From assembly GCA_900547585.1 (NCBI GenBank), contig URHD01000097.1, forward strand, positions 1 through 5,779: 5,779 nucleotides of DNA. Reading direction: 5' to 3'. Shown here one piece after another: positions 5,159-5,779 of this stretch; positions within the stretch are counted from its first letter, which is position 1, and the number at the start of each line of letters is the position of its first letter. The notes beneath the pieces were generated by a model. The model was not told the DNA's origin. It worked only from the letters and a program-made list of their open reading frames with translations, and ran no database searches. Source of the DNA: an uncultured bacterium. GTDB taxonomy: Bacteria; Cyanobacteriota; Vampirovibrionia; Gastranaerophilales; Gastranaerophilaceae. The position numbers and the translations under genes are program-made.

Positions 5159-5779
5159 TATAGAAATTCCTTTTAATAAACCTTATTGTTCAATTATGGG
5201 TATTGAATATATAATTGATTCTATTTCTTGCGGGAAAATTTCTGGTGATGGCAAATATACACAATTATGTAATAAATGGTTTCGAAAAAAAATTGACAGG
5301 AAAGTTCTTATTACGCATTCTTGTACGGCTTCGTTAGAGATGATGGCATTATTGGCTAATATTAAACCCGGTGATGAAGTTATATTACCGTCTTTTACTT
5401 TCGTTTCAACTGCGAATGCGATTATTTTAAGAGGCGCCACACCTGTATTTATTGATATAAAACCAACGACTTGTAATATGGATGAAAATCTCATAGAACA
5501 GGCGATATCTTCCAAAACTCGTGGAATATTTGTTGTTCATTATGCGGGGGTAGGTTGTGATATGGATGAAATTATTAAAATTGCACGAAAATACAATCTT
5601 TATGTTATGGAGGATGCAGCTCAGGGATTTGGGGCTTTTTATAAAGGGAAACCTTTAGGTACAATTGGTGATTTAGGCAGTTTAAGTTTTCATGAAACAA
5701 AAAATATTTCCAGCGGCGAGGGAGGTGCTCTGATTGTCAATAATCCAGATCTTGTCGAATCTGCTGAGATAGTACGAGA
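5148..5779 (+). CDS. wecE: dTDP-4-amino-4,6-dideoxygalactose transaminase, 3' truncated by window
   Basis: PLP-dependent sugar aminotransferase of the DegT/DnrJ/EryC1 family. WecE (RffA) transfers an amino group from glutamate to dTDP-4-keto-6-deoxy-glucose, giving dTDP-4-amino-4,6-dideoxygalactose for surface glycans such as enterobacterial common antigen. The first 210 of about 376 residues are present. Motifs closely match those of enterobacterial WecE: IPFNKP (7-12), SGDGKYT (32-38), SCTASLEM (58-65), GDEVILPSFTFVSTANA (75-91), VHYAGV (130-135), EDAAQG (155-160, cofactor Asp156) and SFHETKN (180-186), whose Lys185 should form the Schiff base with PLP. The ATG at 5148 has AGGTGG (5135-5140) 7 nt upstream and overlaps the RgpF-family gene by 11 nt, so the two are probably translated together. 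The substrate would need dTDP-glucose synthesis and dehydratase genes (RmlA, RmlB) elsewhere. The family call is firm; exact product is likely, but other DegT aminotransferases act on related sugars. Confidence 0.95.
   Translation, partial: MKNNIEIPFNKPYCSIMGIEYIIDSISCGKISGDGKYTQLCNKWFRKKIDRKVLITHSCTASLEMMALLANIKPGDEVILPSFTFVSTANAIILRGATPVFIDIKPTTCNMDENLIEQAISSKTRGIFVVHYAGVGCDMDEIIKIARKYNLYVMEDAAQGFGAFYKGKPLGTIGDLGSLSFHETKNISSGEGGALIVNNPDLVESAEIVR

Noticed and set aside
5183..5515. 110-codon minus-strand frame
   Set aside because: It is antisense to wecE, whose catalytic motifs fix the plus strand as coding.

Overview
The window looks like AT-rich bacterial chromosome. It holds two groups of genes facing away from each other across a 251-nt regulatory gap (4020-4270). 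The lineage cannot be fixed from sequence alone. AT-rich codon use, a surface-polysaccharide locus with a WecE-type sugar aminotransferase, and an anonymous repeat-built membrane protein would fit an uncultured gut-associated bacterium. Gastranaerophilales (Vampirovibrionia/Melainabacteria) is a guess, not a result.

Minus strand, read right to left: an XRE-type helix-turn-helix regulator (4019-3711); a good sigma-70-like promoter (3672-3644); a 60-residue peptide gene whose only two cysteines lie in its last eight residues (3596-3414); a 97-residue PqqD-like protein (3403-3110); a radical SAM/SPASM protein (3102-1912); and, after a 53-nt gap, a 596-residue membrane protein made of three diverged repeats (1858-68). 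The peptide, PqqD-like and radical SAM genes are tightly packed and form a recognisable cassette for a ribosomally made, radical-SAM-modified peptide (RiPP): precursor, recognition element (RRE) and maturase. No exporter or protease is visible. The precursor matches no RiPP class I can name, so this cassette is the best candidate here for an undescribed system.

Plus strand, from 4271: a rhamnan-synthesis-F (RgpF) family gene overlaps by 11 nt the start of wecE, which runs off the right edge. wecE encodes dTDP-4-amino-4,6-dideoxygalactose transaminase. These look like the first genes of a longer cell-surface glycan operon. Just upstream of the first gene lie two interleaved inverted repeats, the second followed by seven T and ending 9 nt before the start codon. 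This layout resembles a transcription attenuator or a pseudoknot.

The first 67 nt hold no supportable gene, only a GC-rich hairpin overlapping the end of the membrane-protein gene. No rRNA, tRNA, CRISPR array, insertion sequence or origin is visible.
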